In this document: in pieces, positions 17,495 to 26,266 of the stretch | Layout of the letters: every line of letters begins with the position of its first letter | How positions within the stretch are numbered: position 1 is the first letter of the stretch | Origin: an uncultured Planctomycetaceae bacterium | Lineage (GTDB): Bacteria > Planctomycetota > Planctomycetia > Pirellulales > Pirellulaceae | NCBI GenBank assembly: GCA_937862885.1 | Contig: CALMEE010000148.1 | Coordinates: 1 to 53,218 of the forward strand | Direction of reading: 5' to 3' | Length of the DNA: 53,218 bases | Program-made: the position numbers and the translations under genes | Notes under the pieces: model-generated | What the model was told of the DNA's origin: nothing | The model's input: the letters and a program-made list of their open reading frames with translations, nothing else | Databases searched by the model: none

Positions 17495-19774
17495 ATGCAA
17501 CATGATCAATCATTAGAAAGGCTAGTCTTAGAACTGGTTTCGCGTAATGACTATAAACCGCTTAAACCGAAGCGATTGGCTGAGCAATTAAAGCTGGACC
17601 AAGACCAATTGAAGCCTCTCAAGCGTGCTTTAAAACATCTGGTTAAAGCGGGGCACATTGCTTGGGGGCCGCAGCACCTAGTGCTCAAGTCTGTACCGAC
17701 CAAAAAAAGTAACGAGATCATCGGTCGGTTTCGAAGAGCGGCTGGCGGGTATGGCTTTGTGACACAAAGTCCAAGTGAGAGTGACCCCACTCCTGCTGAC
17801 TTATTTGTACCCGAAAATAAGACGTTAGATGCCGTTGATGGTGATCTCGTTCGTGCCAAAATTAGCCGAAATAGCAATCGCCGCGACCTTCGCATCTCTG
17901 GGCGCATCGTTGAAGTAATTGAGCGACGAAATTTTAAGTTCGTCGGGACCTATTTTGAGCGCAACGGTTCCGGTTTCGTCCGTGTTGATGGCCAGAAGTT
18001 TCAGACCGACGTGCTGGTTGGGGATGCCAGCTCCAAGAATGGAAAAGCAGGCGATAAGGTCGTGATCGAAATGGTCAAATTCCCGACCTCCTACGCGCAG
18101 GGTGAAGCCGTTATTGTCGAAATATTAGGGGATCGCGGGGCGCCGGGAGTCGATACCCGTATGGTTATCCGGGAATTTAATTTGCCGGGTGAATTTCCTG
18201 AAGCGGTGTTGGACGATGCGCGACAACAGGCACAGCAGTTCGATGGTACGATTCCAGAAAACCGCACTGATTTGACGCGCGAAACAATCATCACCATCGA
18301 CCCAATTTCGGCACGAGACTTCGACGATGCGATCTCGCTTGAACAATTGGAAAATGGGCATTGGAAGCTGGGCGTGCATATTGCCGATGTATCACACTTT
18401 GTGAAGTCCAATTCGGAGCTGGACGACGAGGCGTTTCGACGTGCGACCAGCGTCTACTTACCAGACCAGGTAATTCCGATGCTGCCCGAGATAATCTCCA
18501 ATAATTTGGCTAGTCTACAGCCGGGGCGCGTCCGCTTTTCCATGACGGCATTTATAGAGTTTTCCGAGGATGGAATTCCAATCCAGACCGAGTTGCTTCG
18601 TTCCGCGATCAAGAGCACGCGAAGGTTTACTTACGAGGAAGTCGACGACTATTTGCAGGACGATGCTCCCTGGCGCGAAAAATTGTCTTCTGAAGTTTTC
18701 CAATTGTTGCGCGATATGCACACACTGGCGATGCGGTTGCGAGCCCGGCGGATGGCACGTGGTGCATTCGACCTGATCATCCCCGATATCGAAATTGATT
18801 TTGACGGCGACGGCAGGGTCGTAGGCGCGCACAAAGTCGAAAATACGGAAAGCCACCAAATTATCGAAGAGTTCATGCTCGCGGCCAACGAAGCGGTGGC
18901 GCGGCATCTTGCCGACAAGGAACTCAATTTTCTCAGACGGATTCATGAGCCGCCCAGCGATATGAAGCTCCGCGACCTGCGGAGCTTCTTGAACGATTTG
19001 CGGATCGATGTGGGACCGGTCCACAGCCGTTTCGATCTGAATCAAGTGATCGAGTTGGCGCGCACCCGTCCGGATCGAGACGCGATTAATTTTGCTGTTT
19101 TGAGAGCCATGCAAAAGGCGATCTATAGTCCTCGAAATGAAGGGCATTTCGCTTTGGCCAGTAAACACTACTGTCATTTCACTTCACCCATACGACGTTA
19201 CCCAGATTTGGTCATCCATCGGTTCGTTGGTGATCTGATTGATGGAAAACGTCCGGCTGATAATTTTGGGCGCCAGGTGAGTATCGGCCAGCATTGCAGC
19301 GATTTGGAACAGCGCGCAGAAGCTGCCGAACGCGAACTTATAAAACTTAAACTGCTCAACTACTTCTCGAAACGGATTGGTGAAGTCCTTCCGGCGGTTG
19401 TGACAGGCGTTGAGGCGTATGGGCTTTTTGCTCAGGGATTGGAAATTCCGGTTGAGGGGTTGGTGTCGTTGAACCACCTGCCTCCCGATCACTATGTCTA
19501 TGACCGTGCCACACGAACACTTAGCGGGCCTCGCGGCAACTTGTTCCGTTTAGGTGACCCGGTCGTCGTTCAGGTCGTGCGAGTAGACACGGACACCCGT
19601 CAAATCGATTTTCGGATGATTGAACGCAGGCCCTTCGCTGCCAAGAATGAGGCGGTCCAGCAATCCAAGAAGCCAAAACATAGGCCTGTGAGAGCTACTG
19701 GCTCAAACCAATCACGACGGTCGAAACCGGTGAAACACGCAACCGAATCGCGACGACCTCGAAAACACAAGTGA
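17495..19774 (+). CDS. rnr: Ribonuclease R
   Basis: A protein of 759 residues, the normal RNase R length. Parts in order: an N-terminal winged-helix region (about 1-65); two cold-shock domains (GGYGFVTQS near 88; GSGFVRVDG near 160); the RNB exonuclease domain with the catalytic Asp cluster DPISARDFDDAI at about 270; a C-terminal S1 domain (VVTGVEAYGLFAQGLEIPVEGLV) at about 635-720; and a basic Lys/Arg-rich tail. The enzyme degrades structured RNA 3' to 5' and takes part in mRNA and rRNA quality control. It stands alone. No strong Shine-Dalgarno site is seen, but the ATG at 17495 gives the standard N-terminus. Confidence 0.96.
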   Translation: MQHDQSLERLVLELVSRNDYKPLKPKRLAEQLKLDQDQLKPLKRALKHLVKAGHIAWGPQHLVLKSVPTKKSNEIIGRFRRAAGGYGFVTQSPSESDPTPADLFVPENKTLDAVDGDLVRAKISRNSNRRDLRISGRIVEVIERRNFKFVGTYFERNGSGFVRVDGQKFQTDVLVGDASSKNGKAGDKVVIEMVKFPTSYAQGEAVIVEILGDRGAPGVDTRMVIREFNLPGEFPEAVLDDARQQAQQFDGTIPENRTDLTRETIITIDPISARDFDDAISLEQLENGHWKLGVHIADVSHFVKSNSELDDEAFRRATSVYLPDQVIPMLPEIISNNLASLQPGRVRFSMTAFIEFSEDGIPIQTELLRSAIKSTRRFTYEEVDDYLQDDAPWREKLSSEVFQLLRDMHTLAMRLRARRMARGAFDLIIPDIEIDFDGDGRVVGAHKVENTESHQIIEEFMLAANEAVARHLADKELNFLRRIHEPPSDMKLRDLRSFLNDLRIDVGPVHSRFDLNQVIELARTRPDRDAINFAVLRAMQKAIYSPRNEGHFALASKHYCHFTSPIRRYPDLVIHRFVGDLIDGKRPADNFGRQVSIGQHCSDLEQRAEAAERELIKLKLLNYFSKRIGEVLPAVVTGVEAYGLFAQGLEIPVEGLVSLNHLPPDHYVYDRATRTLSGPRGNLFRLGDPVVVQVVRVDTDTRQIDFRMIERRPFAAKNEAVQQSKKPKHRPVRATGSNQSRRSKPVKHATESRRPRKHK

Positions 19775-20107
19775 TGGGCTAGTGACTAACGTAAACAATC
19801 GTCGACGGAAGCCTCATGCTCGACTTGCGAGTGATCTCGTTTGGATCACATTCTGGTATCAAATTACACTGCCGACCGTGCCCAGTTGATTGATTTGCAA
19901 ACGGTGTAATCTCTTGAAATACTGGCTTTAATTCTCGTCGTTCTTCTCAGGTGCGACGTTGTTGCACTTGAATCATGTCCATGGTGTCTTAATAATCTTG
20001 TTAAACGCCTGTCCCTTGAAACCGCAATTTGTGCGCGACTTCATGATTAACCAATGAAACCTGCGTTGAACAAGTAACTTAAACTCGGCAATTCAGCCTC
20101 CTCAACA
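19775..20107. other. Gap after rnr
   Basis: No gene seen. A small hairpin, GTGATC (19831-19836) with GATCAC (19844-19849), has no T-run after it. No confident promoter was found for the downstream GIY-YIG gene. Confidence 0.4.
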
Positions 20108-21118
20108 ATGTGGCATTTTGGTTTAAACGTGCGATGGTTTTGTCTGACTCGAGCTAAGATCAGCGGGGGATTCCTGGCAATCGGTATCCTCACTTTGACC
20201 TGGAGTGCATTAACCGGGGCGCAAGCCGATGGCAGACATCAAGATCGCACGTCTCAAGAAACCGAGACGCGCGAGAAGGTCGAGATCGCTGAGGAATCGC
20301 TGGACAATAAGTGGTCCGTTGCTCAACGGAAAATCATCGATTCAGCTATTATTGAGGCGATGGAAAGAACTCACGATGGTTGGAGCAGCGATGAAGTGAT
20401 CTTGCGTGATTCGTTAAATTCGGAGTTTTTGGCCGTTTGCCGAAGCTTAATGGAAGGCGAAGATTTTTCCGTCCGCGATGACGAGTTGAATTGGCGGCTG
20501 CTCAATTTACGTAAGTCCGGCAAGCTCACCATCAAAGCTGTGCGGCGAGAGACTGCCGACTATCAAGCCGTTATGCACTTCGCTGAGATCGCAGCGCGTA
20601 TGATGGAGGACAAGTATTCGATGTCGACAGATCGTATTATGGTTGATCCAAAGCTACGCGCAGAGTTCGATCAGATTACAAGCAACGTCGACGACGAAAT
20701 CGACCCGTACCTTGTCCGCAAAGCGGCCTTCAATTTACGTAAAGCCAGACAACTTAGGCCGGAGTTGATCACACGCGTGGCGGACTGGCAGCGTACTGTC
20801 GAGGAGTTTGCTCTAAAGGAGTTGGCTGAAAATCTGGAACTTGTGAGCACAAATCCTGGTGTTTACATTTTCCGAGATCGAACGGGGTACTTATACATCG
20901 GCGAGGCTCTGAATCTCAGAGATCGACTCAAGCAACATTTGAACCAATCGGATCGGAAGGCGTTGGCCAACTATTTACAGGAAGCTGGATTCGAAAACAT
21001 GACAGTCGAGGTTCACGCGTTCGACCCAAACTCGCGAGCGAAAGAAGTAATGGTTCGACGAGCTTATGAATCGGAGTTGATTCAAAGCCGCAAACCGAAA
21101 TTCAACATTCGACCTTGA
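20108..21118 (+). CDS. GIY-YIG domain protein with N-terminal signal peptide
   Basis: A protein of 336 residues. The N-terminus has basic residues, then a hydrophobic stretch (GGFLAIGILTLTWSALTGA, about 20-38) and an AQA-type cleavage site near residue 40. The middle (about 45-235) is soluble, charged and helical with no domain I recognise. The C-terminal 90 residues are a GIY-YIG nuclease domain: PGVYIFRDRTGYLYIGEALN at about 249-268 gives the GVY...YIG signature, an Arg follows (LRDRLKQHL), and the Glu expected in the metal site could be E324 in AYESELIQ. GIY-YIG domains cut or nick DNA. Export of such a domain is unexpected. It is convergent with a second GIY-YIG gene 55 bp away. Confidence 0.85.
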   Translation: MWHFGLNVRWFCLTRAKISGGFLAIGILTLTWSALTGAQADGRHQDRTSQETETREKVEIAEESLDNKWSVAQRKIIDSAIIEAMERTHDGWSSDEVILRDSLNSEFLAVCRSLMEGEDFSVRDDELNWRLLNLRKSGKLTIKAVRRETADYQAVMHFAEIAARMMEDKYSMSTDRIMVDPKLRAEFDQITSNVDDEIDPYLVRKAAFNLRKARQLRPELITRVADWQRTVEEFALKELAENLELVSTNPGVYIFRDRTGYLYIGEALNLRDRLKQHLNQSDRKALANYLQEAGFENMTVEVHAFDPNSRAKEVMVRRAYESELIQSRKPKFNIRP

Positions 21119-21173
21119 TGCTTGAAACCGTTGATTTGCAGCTCACAATTACGGCCATGTCGATCACATGAAC

Positions 21174-22388
21174 TCAAGCGGCCTTCGCTTTAGCCAAGCA
21201 TTCTTGCAAGGGAATTAACCGCGATGTCTCTTCAGGATGTTTACGAAACCATGAAATAACCAGTTGCTTCAGGAAAGTATTTAAACGATTTTCGCTCAAA
21301 GTCGAGTTTCGATTCTGTAAGTCGATTTGCTTGAGCACGTTTTGTGGGACTGCGCTCGATCTCAAATAGCAGCCAAGCACCTCTCCTCGCTGCAACCATA
21401 ACCAAACCGGTTTATTGGCAAAAATGCCAGGCAGTGGATAAACTCCGTTTAACTCTTGCTCTGCCTTCCGTAGTCGACCGAGTTGTCTCGCAATCCAAGT
21501 CAGATTGACGTGATGGTCGCGAAGTACAATTGCTCGCTCAAAAGCCTGACGCTGCGCCGCCGCCCACATGTCAGTATGCAGAATATCGATTGCGGATAGG
21601 TCGCCTTGCAAAAACGACAGTGCTTTTTGAACATTGTCTCCGTATGAGCGCTGCGAACACGCACCGACGCAAGGCGCGGGGCAAGTGGTCAATTCATATC
21701 GTAGGCATTTGGCATGATCGGAACGTTCGAACAGTTGCCGTTGGTTGTTGAATCGAAATTTCGTCTTGTCGGGGCAATCCCGCAATTGAAATATGTGGTT
21801 TGCGCTGACAACCGCAGCGTCGATTCGCCCGACGCCGGTAATCGGTCCGAACCAGGTTCGGGCATCTGTTGGAAACGCTTTGGCCACAACCAAACGCGGC
21901 GCGGTTCCGCCACGAAGACAGATGTATCCAGGTAGTTTGCGGTGAGGTTGCCCCTGGACATTCATCGGCGGACGAAGGGATATGATTAACTCTTGTTCAC
22001 GAATCAATGCCAACAACTCGTGCGATGTGGTTTCCCAGACCAACGATGTGCTCTGGTCACGAATTCGCTCCATTTTGGAGTCTGGCGGTGATTTCGCAAA
22101 ATATTGAAGCAGCCTATGCCGCAATGATTTCGACTTTCCGACGTAGACAACTTGTCGACTTTCGTCCAGCCACCCATAGACACCTGGCGCCGAAGGGATG
22201 GATTGACGAATTCGGCTGCGCGATTCAATCCGGTCGTTAACCAACGAGATTGTTTCGGTTGGTTTCCTTACGGCAGACGTTATGATTGAGGCCTTGAAGC
22301 CAGAAAGTTCTAGTGATGGTCCTGGACTTGAATGCTGTTTCTTGGCCTTTTTAGAACAGCTTCGTTGCAGACTTGTCTTTTCATTCAT
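21174..22388 (-). CDS. UvrC N-terminal-half-like protein (GIY-YIG, Cys cluster, UVR motif)
   Basis: A protein of 404 residues. A GIY-YIG domain lies at about 60-140 (APGVYGWLDESRQVVYVGKS, ALIREQELIISLRPPMN). It is followed by the UvrC-type Cys motif CPAPCVGAC at about 238-246 and a UVR-like, UvrB-contacting stretch (QAFERAIVLRDH) near 284. The C-terminal RNase-H-like endonuclease and helix-hairpin-helix domains of full UvrC are missing, so it is closer in layout to Cho-like nucleases, which make the 3' incision. The N-terminal 40 residues are basic and poorly conserved-looking, so the true start may be further inside. Role in DNA repair is likely but inferred. A full uvrC is not in this window. 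Confidence 0.85.
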   Translation of the reverse strand: MNEKTSLQRSCSKKAKKQHSSPGPSLELSGFKASIITSAVRKPTETISLVNDRIESRSRIRQSIPSAPGVYGWLDESRQVVYVGKSKSLRHRLLQYFAKSPPDSKMERIRDQSTSLVWETTSHELLALIREQELIISLRPPMNVQGQPHRKLPGYICLRGGTAPRLVVAKAFPTDARTWFGPITGVGRIDAAVVSANHIFQLRDCPDKTKFRFNNQRQLFERSDHAKCLRYELTTCPAPCVGACSQRSYGDNVQKALSFLQGDLSAIDILHTDMWAAAQRQAFERAIVLRDHHVNLTWIARQLGRLRKAEQELNGVYPLPGIFANKPVWLWLQRGEVLGCYLRSSAVPQNVLKQIDLQNRNSTLSENRLNTFLKQLVISWFRKHPEETSRLIPLQECLAKAKAA

Positions 22389-22519
22389 ATCCGTACAATC
22401 CGTCGCACACCTACTCAGAAATTCAACGCGCTCTCTGAGTGGTTCAGTATATACGCGTCAAGGGGCTTTTTCGTAGGCCAATTCCGTTAACATCATGCCA
22501 GGTTTGACAAGGTGTTTTC

Positions 22520-23326
22520 CTAGAACTTACCCGAGAATGGTTTCGTGATTTCCAGAACCTCTGAGACTAACCCAGCGGCAATTCCCAGTGCCTCTCCGGC
22601 ATCGATGCGTGGATGACCGGCCCAATCGATGAATAACCCACCAGCCTCACTGATAATCGGCGCGACAGCGGCAGCATCCCAGATGTTGAGAATCGGGTCG
22701 ATCATCACGTCAGCGCGTCCAGACGCCACCAGAAAATACCCGTAACAATCACCCCATGTACGCACGAAATAAGACTTCTTTGAAAGCTCGCGAAACACGG
22801 GATCGGCGTTGCGAGTACTAAATGCTTCGACCTCAGACGTGAGGATAACGGCGTCTTGAATTTTTTCCCGATGACGAACATGCGATCGTTGTGGAGGATC
22901 CGACCCCTGAAAAACCCAAGCTCCATGTCCAATCGCTGCGAAGGCACCTTCGTCGAGGCCCGGCATATAGATTGCTCCGATTTTCGCTTGGCCATCCACC
23001 TCCACGCCAACCATCGTGCCATAAAGGGGCACACCCGAAATGAACGACTTCGTCCCGTCGATAGGATCTAAAATCCAACGAACTTGGTTCGTGCCCGGCT
23101 TTTCCGGAAACTCTTCTCCAAGAATGCCATCCTCAGGAAAATTTTCCGAGATCAATTGTCGAATCAACTGTTCAGCTGATCTATCGGCAACCGTGACCGG
23201 GGAAGCATCGAGTTTTCGCTCAAAACCAACACCCTGATCACGAAACCAATTTAGGGTCAGTTTTCCACCCTGTACACAGAATCTCCTGGCCGCATCTAAT
23301 CGCTCCGCAATTTCTTGATCTTCCAT
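22520..23326 (-). CDS. Inositol-monophosphatase-family enzyme, histidinol-phosphatase (HisN)-like
   Basis: A protein of 268 residues from ATG 23326. The frame extends upstream to a TTG at 23359 and another ATG at 23335, but 23326 has AGGA just ahead and gives a normal N-terminus. The metal and catalytic motifs are GEE (E71, E72), DPIDGT (D87, D90) and IWDAAAVAPII near 218. The segment GTKSFISGVPLYGTMVGVE is like the HisN/ImpL group, which dephosphorylates histidinol phosphate or sugar phosphates. No histidine genes adjoin, so the substrate stays open. It is distinct in sequence from the paralogue at 3474-4313. Confidence 0.88.
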   Translation of the reverse strand: MEDQEIAERLDAARRFCVQGGKLTLNWFRDQGVGFERKLDASPVTVADRSAEQLIRQLISENFPEDGILGEEFPEKPGTNQVRWILDPIDGTKSFISGVPLYGTMVGVEVDGQAKIGAIYMPGLDEGAFAAIGHGAWVFQGSDPPQRSHVRHREKIQDAVILTSEVEAFSTRNADPVFRELSKKSYFVRTWGDCYGYFLVASGRADVMIDPILNIWDAAAVAPIISEAGGLFIDWAGHPRIDAGEALGIAAGLVSEVLEITKPFSGKF

Positions 23327-23573
23327 TGTCCTCATCCCGCTCAAACGTTTTTTCGCCAATCGCTGGTTTAATGTTCCGCATGCATGTAAGGAAATAATTT
23401 TAATAACTTCGAATCAACAGTGATTTGTTCACGTGATTCGGGGTGAGCGCCTGAAATTACCCTTCGTTTGCCAAGGGCGCAAGTCGCAAAATTATTTTTT
23501 TGGAACGGTTCGTTATTCTGCGGTTAATCTAAGGTGAACGATGGCAGACGCTGTCTTTGGCAGGAGACGCAGC

Positions 23574-24242
23574 CTATTCGTTCCGTGACTGATTAGTTAA
23601 AAGATTCGCCTCATTGCTTTGATGAGTTGTGTTTTCCTTGGATTCTATTCCAACGCCGAACAAGGTAAACAGAATTAGCAAGAAAGCCCCCGTTACAAGC
23701 AGGCTATCAGCGATATTGAAATTAGGCCACGGGTCAAAAAACGGCACCCCCTCCAAGCGAAAATGAATCCAATCGCGCACGTGTCCTTTGAGGTGGGGAG
23801 CGTTCCAGCTCGGGTGATATCCCATGCCGACACGATCATAAAAATTTCCGAGTATTCCTCCGGAAACCAAGCCCAAAGCAAACGTCAACCAAATGCTGGT
23901 TGCGTTTCCGGCAATAAATAACCAATACACGACAAATATCAGGGCCACGACGGAAAACAACGCAAACCAATGGCTTCCACCATCCCCGATTCCGAAAAGG
24001 GCTCCCCCGTTTGTCGAAGTTTGGACTCCTAGAACCCCGTCGATCCACCAGACAGGTGCCATGGCGTTTGGTGGGTACTTACTAAGAAAAATCGATTTGG
24101 TAACCAAGTCCGCAACAAGTCCCACGCTTAGCAGGGACAAAAAAAGGATTGCACGACACATCAATAGTCGGCAATCCTTGAACTTCATAAAAGGGCAGCA
24201 TGCAGCCGATGGCGCTGATTCTACCACAGCTTTCTCAATCAT
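23574..24242 (-). CDS. lspA: Signal peptidase II (lipoprotein signal peptidase)
   Basis: A protein of 222 residues from ATG 24242; the frame is open further upstream but inside the preceding gene. Four membrane segments are visible. The catalytic Asp motifs are GNFYDRVG and FNIADSLLV, and the NGGALFG motif is present, so the aspartic peptidase should be active. It removes signal peptides from prolipoproteins in the inner membrane. The loop before the second Asp (WIHFRLEGVPFFDPWP) is longer than in E. coli, as in planctomycete homologues. Its ATG overlaps the stop of the dksA-like gene by 8 nt (ATGATTGA), which suggests translational coupling. It would process lipoproteins such as the product of 27204-28343. 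Confidence 0.94.
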   Translation of the reverse strand: MIEKAVVESAPSAACCPFMKFKDCRLLMCRAILFLSLLSVGLVADLVTKSIFLSKYPPNAMAPVWWIDGVLGVQTSTNGGALFGIGDGGSHWFALFSVVALIFVVYWLFIAGNATSIWLTFALGLVSGGILGNFYDRVGMGYHPSWNAPHLKGHVRDWIHFRLEGVPFFDPWPNFNIADSLLVTGAFLLILFTLFGVGIESKENTTHQSNEANLLTNQSRNE

Positions 24243-24618
24243 TTCGTGACTGGATTTCGCTTGCGCATTTGACACAGTAAGCCGTATAGGGGATAGCTTT
24301 CAGACGCAATTTATTGATAACTTTGTTGCACTCAACACAAATACCATACGTCCGTTGCTCAATTCGTTCAAGAGCGGCTTCGATTTGGACCAGGGTTTCG
24401 CCTTCACTATGCATCAAAAAGATTGTGTTGTCTTGTTCATAGGTGTCGCTCCCCAAATCGGCGATATGACTGGGAACGCTGGAAGTCGTACCTCCGTTAC
24501 CCGTGGAGGAATTACACAATGCAGAATTGGCCATGGCAGTCACGTCTCCTCGCAAGCGACTGCGCAATTCCAAAAGGAGTTCCTTATATGGCTTCAACTC
24601 TGATTTCTTCATCTTCAT
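24235..24618 (-). CDS. DksA/TraR-type zinc-finger protein
   Basis: A protein of 127 residues. An N-terminal helical pair (about 1-85) contains the acidic coiled-coil tip region (SDTYEQDNTIFLM), followed by a C4 zinc finger: C95 and C98 in YGICVECNKVI, then C116 and C119 in YCVKCASE. DksA-like proteins bind the RNA polymerase secondary channel and modulate initiation, often with ppGpp. The DxxDxA tip is not conserved, which is usual for this shorter group. It is directly coupled to lspA, a common arrangement outside proteobacteria. A 9-bp-arm inverted repeat lies in its leader at 24659-24697. Confidence 0.9.
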   Translation of the reverse strand: MKMKKSELKPYKELLLELRSRLRGDVTAMANSALCNSSTGNGGTTSSVPSHIADLGSDTYEQDNTIFLMHSEGETLVQIEAALERIEQRTYGICVECNKVINKLRLKAIPYTAYCVKCASEIQSRND

Positions 24619-24658
24619 TAAAAATTACTCCGAATTCTCGAAAAACTTGGTGCGACGT

Positions 24659-24697
24659 GGCGTCGAATCATTTGGGCAGCGAGGACTTTTCGACGCC
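24659..24697 (-). promoter_or_regulatory. Leader hairpin upstream of the dksA-like gene
   Basis: GGCGTCGAA (24659-24667) and TTCGACGCC (24689-24697) are perfect 9-bp arms around a 21-nt loop, 41 bp ahead of the ATG at 24618. It may be an operator or a 5'-UTR stem; no T-run makes it a terminator for leftward reading. Confidence 0.4.
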
Positions 24698-24937
24698 TAG
24701 CGGGTTATTTGAGTGTGACATTGTAGAAACATGCTCCACTCACGTCAAACCATAAATCGTAAATGCTTGAAAAATAAGGACTTGGAGCGATGTCGCCACT
24801 TGGGCAGTTGTTCCAGTTAGCGACCTTTTTACCAGATTATTGCGATGCCGATGGTACCGGAAATGACCCAACATAGATCATGTTGTGTTTTTTGGTTCAC
24901 GCTGAAGGAAGTCATCGTGTCCCACTGATTCAGCAAT
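24698..24937. other. Gap before the dksA-like gene
   Basis: No gene or clear promoter recognised. Together with the leader it makes about 320 bp without coding sequence. Confidence 0.4.
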
Positions 24938-25096
24938 TAGACGTTATTGGGACGGGCGAAAAGTATCGGTTGTCGCGGCCGGATTTGCAGGTTCAAATCC
25001 TTCATTAACACCAAGGTTGGTTAACGCATAAGTTGCATAGCCAATGGCAATGCCGCAAATCAGCGATACAAAAATGACTCCAAAGAATTTAAGCAT
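24938..25096 (-). CDS. Small single-pass membrane protein (52 aa), hypothetical
   Basis: A short frame found by hand translation. From ATG 25096 it reads MLKFFGVIFVSLICGIAIGY, a membrane segment, then a polar tail ending in ARPNNV with stop TAA at 24940-24938. Composition is that of a real bitopic peptide: hydrophobic helix, Gly-rich, then Asn/Pro/Thr-rich exterior tail. There is no Shine-Dalgarno site. It lies 86 bp downstream of the squalene-synthase-like gene in the same direction and could be cotranscribed with it. It could still be a chance frame. Confidence 0.5.
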
Positions 25097-25182
25097 GCGA
25101 GTTCGAAAAAGATGCAGTTGATGGGTTAAAGTCTGACATTCACGAACGTAGACACGAAGTCGTACATGTTTGGAGTGTCAAT

Positions 25183-26106
25183 TCAATGATGGTTGTGAGT
25201 TCCTTCGTGAATCACAGGAACTTGGCCTTCAAGCCCCATGAGATGTTTGAAACGCAATTTCAACATTTCCTTCGGACTGACTTGATGGCGATGTTGGAGT
25301 ACGTATTCAGGATGTTGCTTCATTTTAACAAACATCTGCCAATGGATGGCAATTAGCGAACGGACAACTCGTTTCCCGTCAAAGGACATAAAATTCACCA
25401 ATTTTCCTCCTGTTTCAAATTTCGGTTCGATGCGTGACAGCAACATACGAATAAAACGCCCAAATTCGACGGTTGGTTTCTTAGGGTTTTCGGCCTCCAG
25501 GTGCACGTTACAATTTCGCGCGAGCATGCGAGGTGCAAACTGCATAAGATTGTGGTACCCGTTGCCCATTTCGTCGGTCAAATGTACCAAGAACATAGCT
25601 TCGCCCGCAGCCATTGCGGATTCTTCGCACCCCGACTTTTCCGTTTCGAGCACGTGTGTTAACGCAAGCATCATGGAGCCACCGATACGAGACGCCATTT
25701 GCATCCATTGATCGAAAGCCTCGAATTTCTTGCAACGAATTCCCAACTCAACCCCGGCTTGTACGTCAAAAAAGTACTCGCGTGGAATTTTCAAAGTCTC
25801 AACGACTTCCGAAAGCGCGAGAAGTTCCTGATCACAGTCTTTACCACGAAACGCATCTCTCACTTGGTCACGCCATTCGCCCCATTCTTCTCTGCGTGCA
25901 ATTGGCGAGACTTGGGTGTCCAACAATTCAATCGCACGAGTCAAAAATGCAGTCAACGCAAAAACCTTTTGACGTTGATCACGCGGAAGATTGCTCAAAA
26001 CCCAGCGGTAGTCGTTTAGATATTTTCGTGTGCGCTTTTCGCAGGCCGCGTAGCTTTCAGATAAATTCGGCGAGTTCATTAAATTTGAAATCGAGTTCTT
26101 AGGCAT
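25183..26106 (-). CDS. Squalene/phytoene synthase-like protein with degenerate aspartate motifs
   Basis: A protein of 307 residues from ATG 26106; the frame is open to 26343 but that part overlaps ispH and has a different character. The overall pattern follows the trans-isoprenyl synthase family: SYAACEKRTRKYLNDYRWVL, LPRDQRQKVFALTAFLTRA, then IPREYFFDVQAGVELGIR and GEAMFLVHLTDEMGNGYHN. Known family enzymes need two DxxxD motifs for Mg-diphosphate binding. Here the first is E60-L-L-D63 and the second D178-E-M-G-N182, so both are incomplete. It may be an inactive or regulatory homologue, or act with a partner as HpnC/HpnD do. It is divergent from ispH, an isoprenoid-precursor gene, which supports an isoprenoid link. 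Confidence 0.72.
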   Translation of the reverse strand: MPKNSISNLMNSPNLSESYAACEKRTRKYLNDYRWVLSNLPRDQRQKVFALTAFLTRAIELLDTQVSPIARREEWGEWRDQVRDAFRGKDCDQELLALSEVVETLKIPREYFFDVQAGVELGIRCKKFEAFDQWMQMASRIGGSMMLALTHVLETEKSGCEESAMAAGEAMFLVHLTDEMGNGYHNLMQFAPRMLARNCNVHLEAENPKKPTVEFGRFIRMLLSRIEPKFETGGKLVNFMSFDGKRVVRSLIAIHWQMFVKMKQHPEYVLQHRHQVSPKEMLKLRFKHLMGLEGQVPVIHEGTHNHH

Positions 26107-26266
26107 TTCGGTTAATTTCAACAACGATTTGTCGTTTCGTATTCTAGCGAATAGTCGCCAGCACTGTAATTGGGATACAATATTAATGTCAATTGATCTG
26201 CAGAGAAAGTAAGCGCCTCTCGTCGAACTGTGGAGCGTGGAGTAAGATGAGGTCAAGGAGAAAGTT

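Noticed and set aside
18515..19177. Leftward frame of 220 codons
   Set aside because: Lies wholly within rnr, whose domains are unambiguous.
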